64,000 nt of DNA from Nectonema munidae (GCA_030549495.1 JAUIRK010000141.1:248001-312000), one strand, 5' to 3'; counted from the stretch's first letter, positions 11,171 to 22,588 are shown. Translations and numbers: made by a program. Notes: generated by a model not told the origin, from the letters alone.

Positions 11171-13279
11171 AATACCAAAGATTTAAGGCAATAGCACTTT
11201 CACAGCCTCGAATCCAAGGACTGGTTTCTTTTTTTCACAGCAGTCTAGAACACACTTAGAGTTTGTCGCTGAAAGTTAAAACAAAGGTTTTCTCAGGCTT
11301 CGCTATAAACTTCTCTTGAAGATTTTAGATAGAGGACTCTTCTTCTGAAAGATCCTCGTCTTGGATATCGAAGGGCCTTCGCATACATTTGTATTTCTCA
11401 TGTAGCTCTCCACTCGGAATGTACCTGTCAAACTCCTCACTGAATTTCTCAAGGTGCCCAACAATGATACTTTGTATGGCCAGAAGTGAGGCGTCTTTTT
11501 CATCTCCCGGAAAAAGTTTCAAAAGTTGAAAAACGCAGTTTTTACAAATTCAATTCTTCTTTTCGACAGCCGTAGTTTTGCTTTGAAAGCCTTGAACTTT
11601 TTTGACACAGAGATTATAGTCTCATCTTTTCCTTGAATGGACATATTCAGAAAATTCAACTCTGAAAATATGTCTGTCAGTTATGCCAGTTTAAGCAATC
11701 ACTTTGGTTCTGTAAGCCTTGATGTCAATACATGTTTCTTCTCGTTTAGGAAGATCTCAACTCCTGCACGCATGTAAAGCGCCATCTGAAGCACTTTTCC
11801 TCGTGATAGCTTCCTGACAGAAGAGAAATAAAGCAGATGTTCATATTCGGATCCCATATTAGAGCACTTTTGATAGCCTTAAATTCAATGCTGATGATTT
11901 AATAAAATTTACTATTTGAATAACATCTATAACAGTGTTAAGCTCAAGTGACATTTATCGAGATGCAAGGTCTTCTCGCTGAAGGAGGCAATGAGTCGCT
12001 AACACTGTGGGGTTGACTTTTTTTACTCTGGTAGTGAAATCCTGACGTGGACCTAGCATTGCAGGTCCTCCATTCGAGCAAACACTGTAACACTGATCCC
12101 ATTTTTTGGATGAAACTAAAAACCAACTTAAAAAGATCTTCACCTGTTGTTGTGGTCTCCAGTGATTTCCAGCAGAAAATTTTGTTCATTGTCACTCTTC
12201 CTTTGGTACCATGCATATACCAAGTCCTGAGCATCGTCACCGATGTCAGTTGACTCAGCCAACTGCAAGCTGAATTTTCCGATCTCCTTAATTGCAACAA
12301 CTACCTGTTCTGTTTTGTGGAATCTCTTGAATTCTTCTTTTGATCGTGTTATCTGACAGCGAAATAACTTTAATTTTTTCATTGCAGCATTTCCAAGGAT
12401 AGTACAAAACATAACAAGGTCTGCTGGCTTTACCAACTTTTCTATAATTGTGTGTGGCTGCACACTCTTAGCAATTTTTTTGCAACAAGATAGGATATGT
12501 TAGTTATTGAACAGTATACACTCCCTTGTGCATAGAGTTGTCTAACCCTAACGTTTGAGTTGTTCTTCTTTCTTCTTAATATACTCAAGATCTTTCTCTG
12601 CCAGAGTTGGGTGTTTTACCCGGAAATGGCGCTTGAGATTATTTTCTCCAAGAGACTCTTGGCTGAGCACTTCCCCACATGCAACGCATTGTGGTTTTTC
12701 GGATCCATCACCGATGAGACACGAAAATCCAGTGCTAAGAAATTCTTCTTTGTACACCCGTTTTATGGACATGACTAAAGAATCTGAAATGAAATATAAA
12801 TTAAATTACTAGCCCACCACTTTTGCGCACCAAACTCCCATCCATGAGGTTGGGTGATAACACACACACACATCGATATAAAAGACATTAAAAAAAACTT
12901 ACGAAAAATTACAATAAAGAAAAGATGGAATTCATTTTAAAATGAAAATAGCGTATAACTATTTGTTAAGGTTGTAAGAGAAAAGTACGAAGATAATAAA
13001 TCAATGGTTGTTTGAAAGCATTTTTTCTTCTCTCTCTCTATGTCTTTCTTTAAAAGATATAAAAATTAAAATTGTTTTGACATTTTTATGGTTTCTCCTC
13101 TTCGTACTTTTCTTCATTTAAAAATAGATAAGAAATTATTCACTATCCCTCAACCAATATATGGCAGTATATCCTTAAAAACTCTTAGGACAATGTTTTT
13201 ATTTTGGGGTCTTGGCGACCCCAAGAAAAATGCTTGGCGACCCCATTTGGGGTCGCAACCTCAGAGTTGGGAACCCCTG
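11171..13279 (-). mobile_element. hAT transposon (BED-finger type) inserted in the LINE
   Basis: The right terminus, read inward, is CAGGGGTTCCCAACTCTGAG followed by GGTTGCGACCCC, a classic hAT end, and is followed outside by CTCTAGAG. LINE endonuclease sequence continues directly beyond 13,280 and LINE reverse transcriptase resumes below about 11,170, so the element sits inside the LINE. The left terminus and its copy of the target duplication were not found; the 3' end and some LINE sequence were probably lost together. Confidence 0.7.
11325..12772 (-). pseudogene. hAT transposase relic, ZBED5/SCAND3-like
   Basis: The minus-strand N-terminus (12,772-12,548) has a BED-type zinc finger: CVACGEVLSQ, then LKRHFRVKHP. 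Downstream pieces read LGNAAMKKLKLFRC, LAESTDIGDDAQDLV, the 'l.lDESTDi.d.aql' block, and TTTGEDLFKLVFSFIQK. KWDQCYSVCSNGGPAMLGPR ('cTDGapam.G..') and HCLLQREDLAS ('HC.lHre.La.') follow. A last piece (11,522-11,325) reads FSEEFDRYIP and MRRPFDIQDEDLSEEE, the region before the dimerisation domain, which is absent. The relic is in several frames and one DDE-region aspartate reads N (CSNGG). It is dead. Confidence 0.8.
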
Positions 13280-13430
13280 CTCTAGAGCATCCTTCCATTC
13301 TCGGAAAAGAATGTATTTGCCTTCCACTTCGGACAGATTTCTCTCTCCAGTAAGTCTTATTTCTGAGACACCAGCGATATCAATGCTGAAACAGTAGTGC
13401 TCACAAGTGCATTGTGTTGGTACGGTTAAT
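13280..13430 (-). pseudogene. RTE-like LINE, endonuclease part
   Basis: The minus strand reads FSIDIAGVSEIRLTGERNLS followed by EVEGKYILFREWKDALE. This matches the 'y.iDIaglsEtrl...g.l.evg.gYtff' block near the start of the AP endonuclease in the same LINE class. It ends exactly at the hAT terminus (13,279), which shows that the hAT interrupted this LINE. Confidence 0.7.
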
Positions 13431-14236
13431 CTATGACATCGCGGTTTATGAGGGTTATCTCACGCTCTCACCCTTAAAAGGCTTAGTTTACATTTTTTCT
13501 CCTGTTTTGACCTAATAAGTGGGTCGCCACTTGTCGTTGACTGCTGGTCAAGGGATTGTGGTTACCGATGCTTATCCCAACTTATCTAGGTGTCTATCAA
13601 TTTGGAATAGGCTGTAGTATTCCTAAAAAAGCTAGACTAATCACACCTGTAGCTGCCGAAATATGATATCACCACTATTTCGTCGATTAAAAGGCCATAA
13701 GGGTTACAAATGTTTGGTTATTTGAAAAGGGTTGGAAAGTTGAGTGTATGGTTCTGACACGAATAAACTTTTTGTAAGTTTCTTTAAGATGGATAGCATG
13801 TTGCGTTTTCGGAACTCATATACTTTGGGCATCCGTCTTCTCCATCAGCATCATGAGGGATGAAGACATGCTCGTTCTGGTCAAGATACATGTACAAGAG
13901 ATCTATTTAGAGTCAAGGTCCACCTTGAAACCACGCTAGCCCAACTGGCGCTGCTTTCAACTAAAATTTTGGAAATAACTTCCGTTGAAGACTTAACAGT
14001 TCCAAACCCTTCCAAAACAAGGCCAAGCTCGGTTTTGTTGCGCTGAGCGAACTCTCAGGTCACGCAGTATGTAATAACGGTCACCTTTGCACTTTTAATA
14101 AGTTTAACGTTTGGTTGCACTGGTTTCAGGCACAACCTTTCCACTCCACCTGGATGCAGTTTCATGTCGTATCCAGAAATATAAATAGTGTGTGGGATCT
14201 ATAATAGACTAGTGTATACTTCAGACTTCTTATACT
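13431..14236. other. Possible LINE 5' region, unresolved
   Basis: This stretch is richer in G+C than the flanks and adjoins the LINE endonuclease on its 5' side, so it may be LINE 5' sequence. I could not recognise ORF1 or a zinc knuckle. Confidence 0.3.
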
Positions 14237-14450
14237 CAGGGCCGAGGGTCCATTTTGGGATCCGAAAATGATTTCGGTCCCATTTCTTTTTATCTCACTA
14301 ATAATTTGACATCGTTTATAAAAAATGAAAGTTTTGTTTGGTCTATTTTTATATATTGTATGGTTTTACACTTGAATAAAATTTTTAGTGACTAGGGTTA
14401 TTTTCAATAAAATTTTCAGCCCCTATGCAAAAAAGGGTTGAAGAATCCTG
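14237..14450 (-). mobile_element. Short non-autonomous hAT-like element, family 1 copy A
   Basis: About 214 bp. On the minus strand it starts CAGGATTCTTCAACCC and shares long stretches with the element at 25.2 kb: CTGAAAATTTTATTG, AAAAATTTTATTCAAGTGTA, TTATTAGTGAGAT and CCAAAATGGACCCTCGG. It has no coding capacity. The flanking duplication is degenerate. Confidence 0.65.
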
Positions 14451-14840
14451 TTATAATCGATTACATTTTAATCTTACATGTGAATAGTGCTTTTCCTAAA
14501 CACTAATGGTTTCCTACATTGTCATACTTGGAAGTTCTGATGCTATTAAATACATGCACTTGTTATATTGTTGGAATTGCTAGTTAAGATGTCTAGGTGC
14601 GTTCTCACCCCTTGCACTCGTATGCCTAAAGGTCTGGGATGCAATAACCATGGTGCAAAATTATCATTTTTTGCATATATTTTTCAATCCCAAAATTTTT
14701 ACTTATGCTTTGACAAAACTTGTGCTCAAATACTGACCAATAACAAATACAAATACTTGAAATACTTTTAAAAACACATTTTGTTTTCTCAGGTAAAGCA
14801 AAAGAAAATACTAAGCTATTTTATATACTAGCTTCTTTTC
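14451..14840. other. Unassigned stretch
   Basis: The plus-strand frame at 14,568-14,771 has no splice context or motif. Nothing else seen. Confidence 0.35.
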
Positions 14841-14937
14841 GATGTTTATTATTCATAATCGCCACAGTTTAACACATTTTTTGTTTTAAACATCTAAAAT
14901 ATAATAAAAGTTAGTGCATCTAATACAAATTTCAATT

Positions 14938-15153
14938 CTATTCACCTTTCATTACATCCATAATGGCTCCAACTTCTTTTCTTATTAAAACAAAAGAATA
15001 GAAGTCACTATAACTCCATGATAATCTGCTCTGAATGTCTACATATATTAGTATAGGCTTTGGAATTTCAAGCAATTTTACAAGAAATAATAGAGAGGTA
15101 TTTGAAGTGTATTCGAAAGGATTCAAATCATCATCACGTATACGAGGCTTCCT
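14938..15153 (-). CDS. Candidate terminal exon of an unidentified host gene
   Basis: On the minus strand a splice acceptor (CCAAATTTAG) precedes AGG at 15,153. It opens a clean 71-codon frame in phase 0, ending in TAG or TAA-type stop at 14,938-14,940. The product starts RKPRIRDDDLNPFEYTSN and continues SLLFLVKLLEIPKPILIY, then DIQSRLSWSYSDFYSFVLI and VGAIMDVMKGE. An AATAAA lies about 90 bp downstream (near 14,848, minus strand), as expected for a 3' exon. No domain is recognised. The upstream exons would lie above 15.2 kb and I could not find them. Confidence 0.45.
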   Translation of the reverse strand, partial: RKPRIRDDDLNPFEYTSNTSLLFLVKLLEIPKPILIYVDIQSRLSWSYSDFYSFVLIRKEVGAIMDVMKGE

Positions 15154-17120
15154 CTAAATTTGGTTATTGTAAAATATGTAAATAAATGATGGTGTTGCCC
15201 TTCCTTAGTTTGTCATAAATATATATTATTAAAAAATATATTTACTTTTTTTTTCTATTTATATTTAAAATGCATCTTTGCTCTCTTCCTGATGCCAAAA
15301 ATTTGTGATGAAAATTTGAAAGGCATCGATATAAGATATGGAAAAAAAATTGGAATAATCGTGAAAAAAAAAGTTCACTTTTGAAAAAGATTCTTTTTTT
15401 CTTTTAGTGGAAGATATGCAGTTTTATGCATGGAAAATTTTTTGGAAATCTTTATTTCAAGTGTCGTTTTGATTTATGTTTTTAATATTGAAAAGAAAAC
15501 TTATTTTATTTTAAATAATATACCATTCTTGGTATTGACAAAAAAATAAGGATAAAATAAGATAAAAAAATTTTTTCCGATTTATATCTAAAATTAGTGA
15601 CTCAGCTGGGAAGCAAATTATTATCAATTTTGGATATTTTTTGGATTTCGTTTTTTTAAATAGATTTGAATTAATAAATTCATTTTTTTTCATAAATTTA
15701 TTTTATTAAATTTAAAAGGCTGATTGGAGGAAGCTTGACGATTTCTAATTAAAATTTCGGTATGAAAAAAGGTCTGCAAGATGTTGGCGTTGAAGTAAGG
15801 ACCTGGGCGATCGACGAATGACGTTTTTTAGCTTGCATGTTAGTTAGCTTAACTAACTTCAAAGTTGAAACAACTAATCTAATCAGTAATTTTAGCCATC
15901 ATTAGTTCAACTAAGTATATTAGGTGATACAACTAATTTAGTTTCTTTGTGTTTTTTTGCGAAATTAATAAGAATTACACTCTGTAAATATATTTATAAT
16001 ACAAAAATATTTTTTTAAAATTTTGCTTAAATCAAATGAACTCATGAAAGTGTATTTTATTTCATATTTTATATTATTTAAAAATTATAAAGGATAGCAA
16101 GATGCTACTTGGCTGTGAGACGGAACAAAACTAAAAGAAAATAGTTATCTCCTATAGCTTTTGTTTTAATAATTTGTTGCATTATTTTATGGTTGATTAA
16201 TGGAACAATTAATTTTTCTATACCAAACCTAAATCTACATGAAATATCTTAAATTTATGTAATGACTGACAAAAAAGATTTTATTGTCCACTAGAATATA
16301 ATTTAAATGATTCCTTGGATATACCTGTGTTTTTTATTTATATATTTTAATAATATTCATTTTAGAATGTTGCTAAAATAATTAGATATAAAGATTCATA
16401 TTTAAAACTTGGTTTTACGGTGATGAAGTGTAGTATATACCAGAGATTGGCATATACTTCAATTATACACCTATTAATTAAAAAAGCACTTAGATACAAA
16501 GAATAAAGGTTCAATAATCAAGGGTATAGATTTTCTAAAAGATAGACTTAGAGATTGATAAAATCGAGACTTCATAACTTGGTGAAGATATAAACACTGG
16601 TCTAAAATCTTCATAAAAAGTATCCTGGAAAATAGCTGGAACAGAAAAACAGCACGACATCTGAGAAAAGTATATATTGCGCTGCTGTAAAGACATCGTA
16701 ACTAACGTGATGAAAGTTCTAAGCTTATCAAGTTAAAATAATGTCTCACTTTTAAATGATACTGTAACAGGCAAGCACACATGAGTTTTCGGACAATATT
16801 TTGTTTCAGGTTGATTCAACAATTCAAAATTTAATTTTAAACTTTTTTGCAATCCAACTTGATTAAATGTCAGATGCTTCTAACTTGGCTGAGCTTTGTT
16901 TTGATGTGCGTTATATACATTAAAACACCTTAAGGAGGAATTTTTCTTTTGTAAAAAATTCAGTAAAAAGTTGAAGGTTTTTGAGAGACATAAAATCAAT
17001 TAGACCTGTGTGTATTGCTCCATTATCGGTTAGGGTTACCTATATTGTTGTAAGTACAAAAATGTTTTACAAGGTCATTTAGTTACCATCACAAGTTATG
17101 TTAAAAGTTATTTTTTTAAA
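15154..17120. other. AT-rich stretch with TTAGTTA/AACTAA words
   Basis: No gene recognised. Around 15,835-15,950 the words TTAGTTAG, AACTAAC and CAACTAAT recur many times, like the tracts at 44.05, 50.45, 55.1 and 57.6 kb. This may be intronic if the exon at 14.9-15.2 kb is real. Confidence 0.35.
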
Positions 17121-17128
17121 ATAAGTTA

Positions 17129-17790
17129 CAATAGGCGTTGGCAAAAATTTCAATCTACGTGCAAAATTTACCTAAGTTTTAGCGGACCGCAATAAAATTT
17201 GCTTCCTTAAAATTTTCAAAAAAATATTAATAATAATTTGCAAATACCTGTGTCTCATTCAATCTACCTATACCATGAAAATAAAAAGTGGTTACACTAA
17301 TTTAAATGGTTACTGTAACAATGCATAACTTTACTATTTTTTGAAATTAAATACAATTGAATCAGGTTAAATTTACTATTTTAGTAGTAAATTCACTTTC
17401 AATGAAGTAAAACATCAGACTGAAAAATCATTTTAAAAACTAAATATTTTTAAGTTCTCTATATTATTAGCATATTATCCAAATATTGGAATTGCTGCAA
17501 TAACAGAAAAATATTGTAATTATTCAAAAAAAATGAGTAAAAGCTCACATATTAACATTTATTGATAGTAATATTACTATAAATATGGTAAGACTTACTT
17601 TTATCACTTTAATCTAACTTTTTAAATACCCGCAATTAGTTTTTCCACTTTTTTTCAACCTCACAAAACTCTCATGTTTGAGATGAAGTTTTTAAAATTT
17701 GCGAAAAAACATTTAAATAAAATTTTTATATTTTAAAGTGGAGAGAGGACCACATAAAAAGAGCTCAAGGGCTGCAGTTTGCCCTCCTCT
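17129..17790. mobile_element. Non-autonomous hAT-type element, GGGCAAACTGCA ends
   Basis: The left edge CAATAGGCGTTGGCAAA and the right edge (inward AGAGGAGGGCAAACTGCAGC) are imperfect inverted ends of a common hAT type. The internal word CAAATACCTGTGTCTCATTC matches, inverted, a block in the element at 2.6-2.87 kb. No coding capacity; ends decayed. Confidence 0.45.
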
Positions 17791-18087
17791 TAACTAGAAT
17801 ATCTTCGATGTATTGCTCGGTGCTTAAAATCCGTTAATTTCTTCATTTAAATAAATGTCTATTTCACAAAGAAAATATACTAGTGGACATTATTTAAGCG
17901 TTGTGGTGTTTTTGGACATATGTAAGATAGGTTACATTGGTAAACTTTACTAATATCAAAATAATATATATTCAACAATATTCAATAAGATTATCCAAAA
18001 ACGACATCCATCATCATGATTTTAGTCAATATTTTTTCCTTTTTTGAGAGGTTACTGAGCTTTAATACAAATTTTCTTTATCACAGC

Positions 18088-18260
18088 ATTCAACTCCTGC
18101 ATCTCCCTTTTCCTTTAATACTCTCAACTTCGAAATTCCATCCTTGTCTGACTTTTTCATTATCATTTTTCTCAGGATATGTCCTAACCATCTCAAGGTT
18201 CCCTACTTTTCCGTTTCAACAATTGTTTAGTAACACGGGGTTTAATCATTTTCAATCAGA
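18088..18260 (-). pseudogene. LINE C-terminal fragment
   Basis: The minus strand reads LRWLGHILRK, then with one frame change NDNEKVRQ...EVESIKGKGRCRS. This is the 'lrWlGHvlR.dd...r....e..GkrgrGRp' block at the C-terminus of many LINE polymerases. It is short and isolated, consistent with a 5'-truncated or eroded copy. Confidence 0.6.
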
Positions 18261-18539
18261 CTCAATATTATTGATTTATAAACGCTACAAGACATAAAGT
18301 AAAGTATTTGCTAATATAAGTGATGATTTATGCGAATTACTTTGATTTGCTAAATCCAAATATGAAAGTTGTTTTAATTAAGTAAAGATGTCTACTTTTT
18401 TTCTGCTGTTAAATTTCGATTTTCCCTTGATTCCAATCAAGAAGGCCTTGAAAATTTAATTGAGGTAAATAATATATAGAGAAAGTTTTTTGATCATTTA
18501 CAGTTTTTTTCATTTGTTTTAAATTTAATTTCCTATAAC

Positions 18540-18700
18540 GTTTACCACCGGTATAGGGAATATATATATACAGGCCCATACCCAGATAGGCAAGAGGGGG
18601 CCGTTAGCCCCCTAAATTTTTCAGATTAATATCAATTCTAACAAAATTTCGAAAATATTTATATATAATTACAATTCTTTTATCATTTTAGATAAATCTT
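18540..18700. repeat. Possible DNA transposon edge (GGCCCATACCC / GGGGGCC)
   Basis: CAGGCCCATACCCAGATAGG followed by AGAGGGGGCCGTTAGCCCCC resembles the C-rich ends of several dispersed elements here (23.85, 38.47, 44.8 kb). The boundaries are not resolved. Confidence 0.3.
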
Positions 18701-18869
18701 ATAACATATGAATTGTCTCCTCTACAAATTACTAATTTAGAGATAAAGAGAACATAGAATAGAGATTTAGACACTCTGATTGTTTTTTAGATTTAGCGCC
18801 TCCTAAAAAAATTTCTGACTATTTGATTGGCTTGTATATATATATTATAATGGTTGGAGTAATTAAATG

Positions 18870-19114
18870 AAATTTCAAACGAGATCAACTTACGGGATCG
18901 AACCCAAGACCTTGAGTTATCGAAACACAGTACCTAACCAACCTTACTCACGCCCTAGAAATAGAATGATATCTTTTCATCAATTCTCATCAGCCAAATA
19001 CAGAGTAAAATAAAAACATAAATATAAATATCTTACTATGTTTTTCTTTTTCTCTGTATTTAGCCGATGAGAATTGATGAAAAGATAACCTTCTAGTCTC
19101 TCGTTTGAAATTTT
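18870..19114. repeat. Hairpin element carrying a SINE head in one arm
   Basis: Two inverted arms: 18,968-19,020 and 19,037-19,090, about 53 bp each, nearly complementary, around a 16 bp spacer (ATCTTTTCATCAATTCTCAT in the left arm). A second, outer pair (AAATTTCAAACGAGA, 18,870-18,884; TCTCGTTTGAAATTT, 19,099-19,113) extends the symmetry. Only the left side has the ~80 bp SINE head between outer and inner arms. Confidence 0.7.
18885..18957 (-). repeat. tRNA-derived SINE head
   Basis: On the minus strand: GGCGTGAGTAAGGTTGGTTA (box A-like), then CGATAACTCAAGGTCTTGGG and box B GGGTTCGATCCC at 18,894-18,905. It is the best-preserved promoter half in the window. The SINE body seen in the other copies is absent; the sequence switches to the outer hairpin arm. 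Confidence 0.7.
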
Positions 19115-19829
19115 ATATATAATCTTGTTTGCTTTTTTCATATAATGATTTCTATTAATGAGAGAGTCATTGTTTTTATTTAAAATTCATAAAAAAAAAT
19201 GAGTATCTATTTTATTTCGGTCAGTGTTACTTGCAACTTTTTGTGAAAAGCAAAGCTTTACTTTGGTAATCAAACTATTATTATTTTTTTAACATTTGAA
19301 AAAATGCTTGAACTTTAACACAAAATGTACCATGTGTAAGAAGAAATGGAATGTATGACATTGATTGAATCATGAGCAATGATGTATTTTACATAAAATA
19401 AGACAATTTTTGGACAATGAAAATGTTTTGACGCTGAATAATTGAGTTATATAGGTATTCAAAATAGGAAGAAAATCATTACTACTTTACTTTTCGAATC
19501 TATAATATTTTTTTTGAATTTTTATTTACGATCATTCACTTACCAATTAAAAAGGTTTGATTAACAAATTTTTTTCAAATATATTTCTGGCTTCAATAAT
19601 ACAAGCATATAATGATAACCATCTCTATTTGAACAAAGAATTTGATTATTGTATTCTTACGTGGGAAATTTTAAAAGGAGATTAAAAAGGAATTGCTTTA
19701 CAGCCAAAACGATGGCATGTTTGAACTTCGGCAAAAATCCTACACATTCGATTCACTATATAAATGCTAAATCCTAGCGGATCAAAAATGAAAGATTGGG
19801 CTTGGATACGTTTGCAAGAATACCTGCAT
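19115..19829. other. Unassigned AT-rich stretch
   Basis: No gene, RNA or paired repeat recognised. Confidence 0.35.
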
Positions 19830-20085
19830 GCAGTGATGGCCTAGGTTACGGTCGAAAGAAATTTCGTATTTTCAAACTTCACTCTTTTTCCGTACCGTAA
19901 AATCGTATTGGAACAAAAGGTAGAATATTTGAGAGACGTATCGAAATTTTGAAAAAAATCGAAACGTAATAATAACATAATCAAAAAGATTTGTTTGATG
20001 TTTTGCGAATAAATGCCTTCAATATTCTTTAGAACAATTTGATTATGCTTCATGATTTTTATTTTTCATATTTATTCATCTAAAG

Positions 20086-20401
20086 CAGGGATCAGCAAAC
20101 TTTTTTTACCCGTCGACCCCTTCATAGAACATTTGTCTTCACATCGACCCCCACCCCCACATAGTAATGTTTCATAAAAAGATTAATCAATGTCCAGCAA
20201 TTAAGAGAAAAAAATACAAACCAAAAATGTTTCATATATCGTATACTATACAATGTCCTAAGCTATGTTTTAAAAGAAAAATGAGATTTATTTCTACTAT
20301 AAAGTAAAAAGCACAATTTGGTAAGTTTGTCTATCTTATCGACTCCTAGAGATCTGTTATGGACCCCCAGGGGTCGATATCGTCCACTTTGCCGACCCCT
20401 G
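20086..20401. mobile_element. Non-autonomous hAT element, 316 bp, with perfect 8 bp duplication
   Basis: The inverted ends are CAGGGATCAGCAAAC and (inward from the right) CAGGGGTCGGCAAAG. The 8 bp ATCTAAAG flanks it exactly on both sides (20,078-20,085 and 20,402-20,409). GTCGACCCC and GGGGTCGATATCG lie just inside each end. No coding frame. The intact duplication suggests relatively recent movement. Confidence 0.9.
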
Positions 20402-20949
20402 ATCTAAAGAGACGCTTTAAGGAGGCTAATTAGTTTGTTAAGCGATATTACAAACATCAATTTAGATATATAATGCTGAATAACAAATTCATGTAAAATT
20501 CGATAAATTTATCACAAAAAAGAAGATCAGAAAAATGCAAAATTGCAAAATACAGAAGCAGTTTTAACTTTTCTCTTGCACATAATTTTGGTAAATAAAT
20601 TAATTTCCTGTTCTCCGCAATTACGCCACCCAGATTTTCCGCGACCCCGTTTATCGCCATAAAATTGTTCATATCCGATTTCTTTACTTTTTAATCCCCG
20701 CGAATTTGCACCCCTTGCTGTCCGCCATCCCCCAACTTAATCTTCAGTACCAGCATATAATTATTATCATGTTTTTCCCTCATTTGTCTGCCATTGTCAT
20801 TTTAATATTTTGTTTCTATTTTTTTTAACTTTTATGTTTAAAAAAATTGCAAATGAACAAAATTTTTAATAAAAAGATAAAATAATTTTGAAATAAAATA
20901 AATTTTCAAAATTCAATTTCCCCAAAATTAACTAAACCAGATTATAGAA

Positions 20950-21361
20950 TAACTTAAAACTAACGCGACTCACTACATCACTTTATCTGACACTATTAAA
21001 AATCTCGGCATTCTGTGAAACCCTCAACAATTGTAAACTGATGGCAACACACATGGCTTTCTATACTAAAGTTTATAATCCTTCTCTTGAACACGACGAA
21101 GAAAAAGATGTTTTATCCCTAACTGAGCTACTGCAAGGCACAATATCTATAATAAACATTGATACTTCTAAAGTCGTGTCTTCTGAAGAATTTATCACAG
21201 CTGACAAAACCCAAGAAACTTTTGCAGAACTTAATTATAAAGAATTGATCGAATGTTTGAGACCTGCACTCAATGACTTCCCAACTTCTATAGATAATGT
21301 AACTTTAATTAAAATTAAAAGCATAGTCTTTTTTAAAAGCAGGAAATTTATTTCCCTCTAG
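20950..21361 (+). CDS. Unidentified reading frame
   Basis: A frame open from about 20,950 contains an ATG at 21,041 and then 106 codons. It has a polar, acidic stretch (YNPSLEHDEEKDVLSLTELL, then VVSSEEFITADKTQETFAEL) of plausible codon composition and ends basic. No motif is recognised. It sits within possible hAT ends, so it may be a transposase remnant; it could also be a decayed host exon. Confidence 0.3.
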
Positions 21362-21861
21362 TTATCGCCATTATTATCGATACAATGCCACTTTTTGTTG
21401 CTCCAATATAGATGGCTGTAAAACAACGTTTATTTATGGATTATATTATATCTGTTTCTGGTGAACAAATAAATCACAAAACCTGTTCGATAAAATAAAA
21501 CTAATAAAGATCGAAATCGTACCGAAGCTTTTTTAGTTTTTTTACGTAGGTAATTTTGAATCCTATTTTTTACAACAAGCTATCGTATCGTAGCGTAATT
21601 TCGAAACGTAACGTGCCGTACCGTATATCATCTATAATTGTGGGTATTTTTTTGTTCACATCCTATCTCTAAACCTCCGTAATGTGATTTTTGCGTCAGC
21701 AGATGGCCTAGCTTTGGAAGCTTTTCGTATTGACATAGTCATTCTGGATTTGATTGCGGATCGCGCCATCTCTTTCTGCACAATTAAGTAAAATTATTCT
21801 CCTATTCGATGCAACAAAGAGAACAAAAATAACTTAAAGTGTATTCAAATATTCTATTTTT

Positions 21862-22198
21862 CATGGGGTTGCGAAGTCTGAAGGTAAATATCCCATTCCA
21901 ATACTCATAAAAAGCTGACCCTGACTCCGATTCTAAATACTTGAAAAATGGGACTGCCACCCAAAATACCTAAAAATATAAAATATATAAACCAGCTCTT
22001 GCTTCCAGCTTGGACTAAAAATGAGACAGCTCTTATACTTATAAAATTTCAACTTTTTTTTCAATTTTTAAAATACTCAAAAAAAATTCTACGCAGACTC
22101 CGAAATATTATTATATACCTATTCCGACTCAAACTTCTACATTTTTAAAATCTCCAATTTTAGCGACTCCTGACTGTCATTAGGACTCAGCAGACCTG
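21862..22198. repeat. Possible hAT-like element with GACTCC-rich interior
   Basis: CTGACCCTGACTCCGATTC, GACTCCGAAATATT and GCGACTCCTGAC recur in the interior, and the right edge reads (inward) CAGGTCTGCTGAGTCC, the style of a widespread hAT type. The left end is weak and no duplication was found. Confidence 0.3.
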
Positions 22199-22346
22199 GT
22201 TACAACTTTAAAAAAATTGTTTTGAATCATAAAAAATTTCCAGTATATTATTTGAGTCAAAACATAAGAACGCAACACTATCAGCGGACACACATTAAAA
22301 CACTCACACACATCTGCACCTCCATACACCAAAATATACAGTCATC

Positions 22347-22588
22347 AACAGTAGCATATTCAGGGACATTGGGTCATAGCCCAGCTTTCTTAAATTGGAA
22401 ATATTTCTTTGCCTTCCAATTTATTCGAAATAGTTATTTTGTAAAAAGAAATAAATTAAAAATTCAATTTAATACGAATTATCTTTTAAAAGTCCAAATT
22501 AATTATGATGTTTTTTTAAAAGCCAACCCTAAAATTTTTACAGCCCCCCCCCCGCCCGATTTAAAATGATTTTGTTAATACGGAACTG
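22347..22588 (+). mobile_element. Short non-autonomous element, family 2 copy A
   Basis: About 240 bp. The inverted ends are CAGTAGCATATTCAGG and (right, inward) CAGTTCCGTATTAAC. CAGTCAT occurs on both sides as a likely target duplication. The interior shares TTTGCCTTCCAATTTATTCG, TAATACGAATTATCTTTTAA and a poly-C block with the element at 44.8 kb. The 115-codon frame over it is an artefact of the repeat. Confidence 0.65.

Larger units (their letters stand above)
19830..21640. mobile_element. Possible hAT element with ACGTACGG-rich ends
   Basis: The left part (CAGTGATGGCCTAGGTTACG, then TTTCGTATTTTC and CCGTACCGTAAAATCG) and the right part (CGTATCGTAGCG, CGAAACGTAACGTGCCGTAC) look like opposed ends rich in TACGGTACG words, typical of some hAT elements. 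No target duplication was found. It contains a younger short element (20,086-20,401) and an unidentified frame (21,041-21,361). Confidence 0.3.

Noticed and set aside
18016-18297. 93-codon plus-strand frame rich in Phe, Ser and Leu
   Set aside because: Antisense of a LINE C-terminal fragment (LRWLGHILRK) and otherwise low-complexity.
18885-18957. A functional tRNA gene
   Set aside because: Box A- and B-like sequences are present, but no cloverleaf with acceptor and anticodon stems can be drawn, and the same head recurs attached to a SINE body.
22222-22569. 115-codon plus-strand frame
   Set aside because: Runs through a miniature transposon and its poly-C block; no motif.
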